Both the position numbers and the translations under genes were made by a program. Positions 12,483 to 13,678 of a DNA stretch of 13,678 nucleotides are shown one piece after another. This DNA comes from JBKEAD01 sp047973165 (GTDB taxonomy: Bacteria; Verrucomicrobiota; Verrucomicrobiia; Chthoniobacterales; JBKEAD01), in contig JBKEBM010000189.1 in NCBI GenBank assembly GCA_047973165.1, positions 1-13,678 on the forward strand. Direction: 5' to 3'. Within the stretch, counting starts at the first letter, position 1. Every line of letters starts with the position of its first letter. The notes under the pieces are model-generated. The model was not told the DNA's origin. It did no database searches and saw only the letters and a program-made list of their open reading frames with translations.

Positions 12483-13091
12483 TCAGGCACCAGGTTCTTT
12501 TTGCCCCGTCAAAAGCTTCGGATTTAAATGATCTTCACTAATCTGCACCCGTGCTCCGTAGCCGACGATTTCGAAGAGTTGCATAATATCCGAGGACTTC
12601 ATCCGAATACAGCCATAGCTTGCGGGTTCGCCAATTCTGCGTTCTTCGGGAGTTCCGTGGATGTAGATAAAGCGGTCGTAAGAATTTCTGTTACGCGGCT
12701 CGAGCCCCTCCAGCCACAGGATGCGTGTTACGATAGGATCCCGGCCCTCTGCATTTACAGGTAAAATTTCACCCGTAAAAACCCGCGATTTTAAGACGGC
12801 TCCCGGTGGCAGACCTTCACCGATTTTTTTCTGAATTTTATGTTTTCCAAGGGGGGTTCCATAGCTTCCTGGTTGACTGCTAATACCGAATTTTGAGCTT
12901 GAAATCGGATAGATGGCTGTCGGGGTATTGTCTGTTAAGAGCACTAACTTCTGATCAGGAATGCTGATTATTATGCGATGTCTGGTATCCTCCTGTTTGC
13001 AACTCACCAGAAATGCAGAAGCCAGAAAAAATAATACTACAGAAAAAAAACGAAGGCCCTCAGACATAGACATAGGTTTTTCTAACGGCAT
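12483..13091 (-). CDS. Lipoprotein L,D-transpeptidase (YkuD domain)
   Basis: About 200 residues, beginning with a lipoprotein signal ending in LVSC; the modified Cys is residue 33 counted from a GTG at 13097. I prefer the ATG at 13091; ATGs at 13073 and 13067 are also possible and give shorter signals. Residues about 41-190 form the YkuD fold: RIIISIPDQKLVLL at the start, then G-x-P-G-x-x-x-TPLGKHKI, and the catalytic region H147-G (IHGTPEE) and ASYGCIRM with Cys163 and Arg165. The usual His two residues before the Cys is Tyr161. These enzymes form 3-3 cross-links in peptidoglycan or attach lipoproteins to it, acting in the periplasm. The gene diverges from the HAD gene across about 66 nt. 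The family is sure; activity is likely because the Cys/His/Arg set is present. Confidence 0.9.
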   Translation of the reverse strand: MPLEKPMSMSEGLRFFSVVLFFLASAFLVSCKQEDTRHRIIISIPDQKLVLLTDNTPTAIYPISSSKFGISSQPGSYGTPLGKHKIQKKIGEGLPPGAVLKSRVFTGEILPVNAEGRDPIVTRILWLEGLEPRNRNSYDRFIYIHGTPEERRIGEPASYGCIRMKSSDIMQLFEIVGYGARVQISEDHLNPKLLTGQKEPGA

Positions 13092-13157
13092 TTTCACACA
13101 GAAAGCGAGTGTTTTTAAAAGCTTGTCAGGTGAAGCCCTTAATTCAGTGTTTTAGAT

Positions 13158-13678
13158 ATGTCTGAAAATACTTCGATACTTCCTTCCGCCGTTATTTTTG
13201 ACTGGGACGGCGTTGTCATCAATTCGGCTGAAGCGCACGAGAGCTCCTGGGAACGGCTTGCGGATGAAACAAATTTCCGGCTGCCGGAAGGGCACTTCAA
13301 AAAAGGATTTGGTAAACGCAATGAAAATATTCTGCGTGAGATGGCATGGGCAGATGATCCTGCTGAAATCAACAAATTATCGCGTCGCAAAGAAGAGCTT
13401 TATCGCGAAATCATTATCGAAAACGGAATAGAGCTACTGCCGGGAGTCCGTGATTTTATTGAGCGGCTTGAGGTCGCAGGAATTTCGCGAGGCATCGGTT
13501 CCTCCACCGAAAAACTGAATATTGAAACTATTTTAAAAATTACCGGGATGAAAAAATATTTTCAGGCACTTGTCACCGGAGACGATGTTGAAAATGGTAA
13601 ACCCAATCCGGAAGTTTTTTTAAAATGCGCCGCTGCTTTGAACATACAGCCCATCGACTGCATCGTTGTGGAAGATGC
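13158..13678 (+). CDS. HAD-superfamily phosphatase/phosphomutase (beta-phosphoglucomutase-like), partial
   Basis: The first 173 codons of a gene that leaves the window on the right. Motif I is VIFDWDGVVINS with the nucleophile Asp15 and the acid/base Asp17. Motif II is GIGSST (about 112-117). The conserved Lys is K148 in ENGKPNPEVFL. Motif IV begins at the edge as VVED (170-173). The alpha-helical cap between residues 23 and 90 places it in subfamily IA/PgmB-like, which includes beta-phosphoglucomutase, phosphoglycolate phosphatase and pseudouridine 5'-phosphatase. The substrate cannot be chosen from the sequence; no sugar-metabolism neighbour is visible. The start ATG has no Shine-Dalgarno site. 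It is the only confident plus-strand gene in the window. Confidence 0.9.
   Translation, partial: MSENTSILPSAVIFDWDGVVINSAEAHESSWERLADETNFRLPEGHFKKGFGKRNENILREMAWADDPAEINKLSRRKEELYREIIIENGIELLPGVRDFIERLEVAGISRGIGSSTEKLNIETILKITGMKKYFQALVTGDDVENGKPNPEVFLKCAAALNIQPIDCIVVED

Noticed and set aside
1..13678. CRISPR array, insertion sequence, toxin-antitoxin or phage defence module
   Set aside because: No evenly spaced direct repeats, transposase, terminal inverted repeats, or recognisable toxin or defence domains were seen.

Overview
The window looks like a chromosomal stretch of a Verrucomicrobia-type bacterium, possibly Opitutae. The clues are a short protein resembling a Planctomycetes/Verrucomicrobia-restricted family (Minf_1886), a LacI regulator with the unusual hinge seen in that phylum, and start codons preceded by AT-rich DNA instead of Shine-Dalgarno sites. 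The lineage is an inference; no rRNA or other phylogenetic marker is present. Almost all genes lie on the minus strand, so transcription runs from high to low coordinates. Only the partial gene at the right edge is clearly on the plus strand.

Right edge to middle (13678 to 9412): a partial HAD phosphatase (+) diverges from a lipoprotein L,D-transpeptidase (-). Below it lies a scar of an Mla-type lipid-transport operon: a possible mlaE tail, an amino-terminal half of mlaF with a damaged Walker A motif and a stop, and a separate tail resembling the mlaD carboxyl end. An ArsR-type HTH/SAM-methyltransferase fusion follows, then an orphan LacI-family regulator. The spacers hold two candidate small ORFs, a candidate operator and a weak terminator-like hairpin.

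Middle (8934 to 3082): a tightly packed run that looks like one operon. The order is an FmdB-type zinc ribbon protein, a zinc-ribbon membrane protein, a secreted protein with a degenerate peptidase-like core (TTG start overlapping the previous stop), a 55-residue single-pass membrane protein overlapping the next gene, the Minf_1886-like protein, and a two-domain secreted M16 zinc peptidase. A strong intrinsic terminator follows the peptidase gene. The gene content suggests an envelope or secreted-protein maintenance role, which is inference.

Left end (2992 to 1): a second run starts just after an 8-bp inverted repeat in the leader. It contains a 465-residue conserved protein of unknown function, a single-pass membrane protein, a nucleoside-phosphorylase-fold protein and the start of a ClbS/DfsB-like protein that continues past the left edge.

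No tRNA, rRNA, CRISPR array, insertion sequence or phage gene was recognised. The strongest non-routine observations are the mla deletion scar, the hidden 55-residue membrane protein, the degenerate peptidase-like secreted protein, and the leader inverted repeat and alternative-pairing terminator flanking the two operons.
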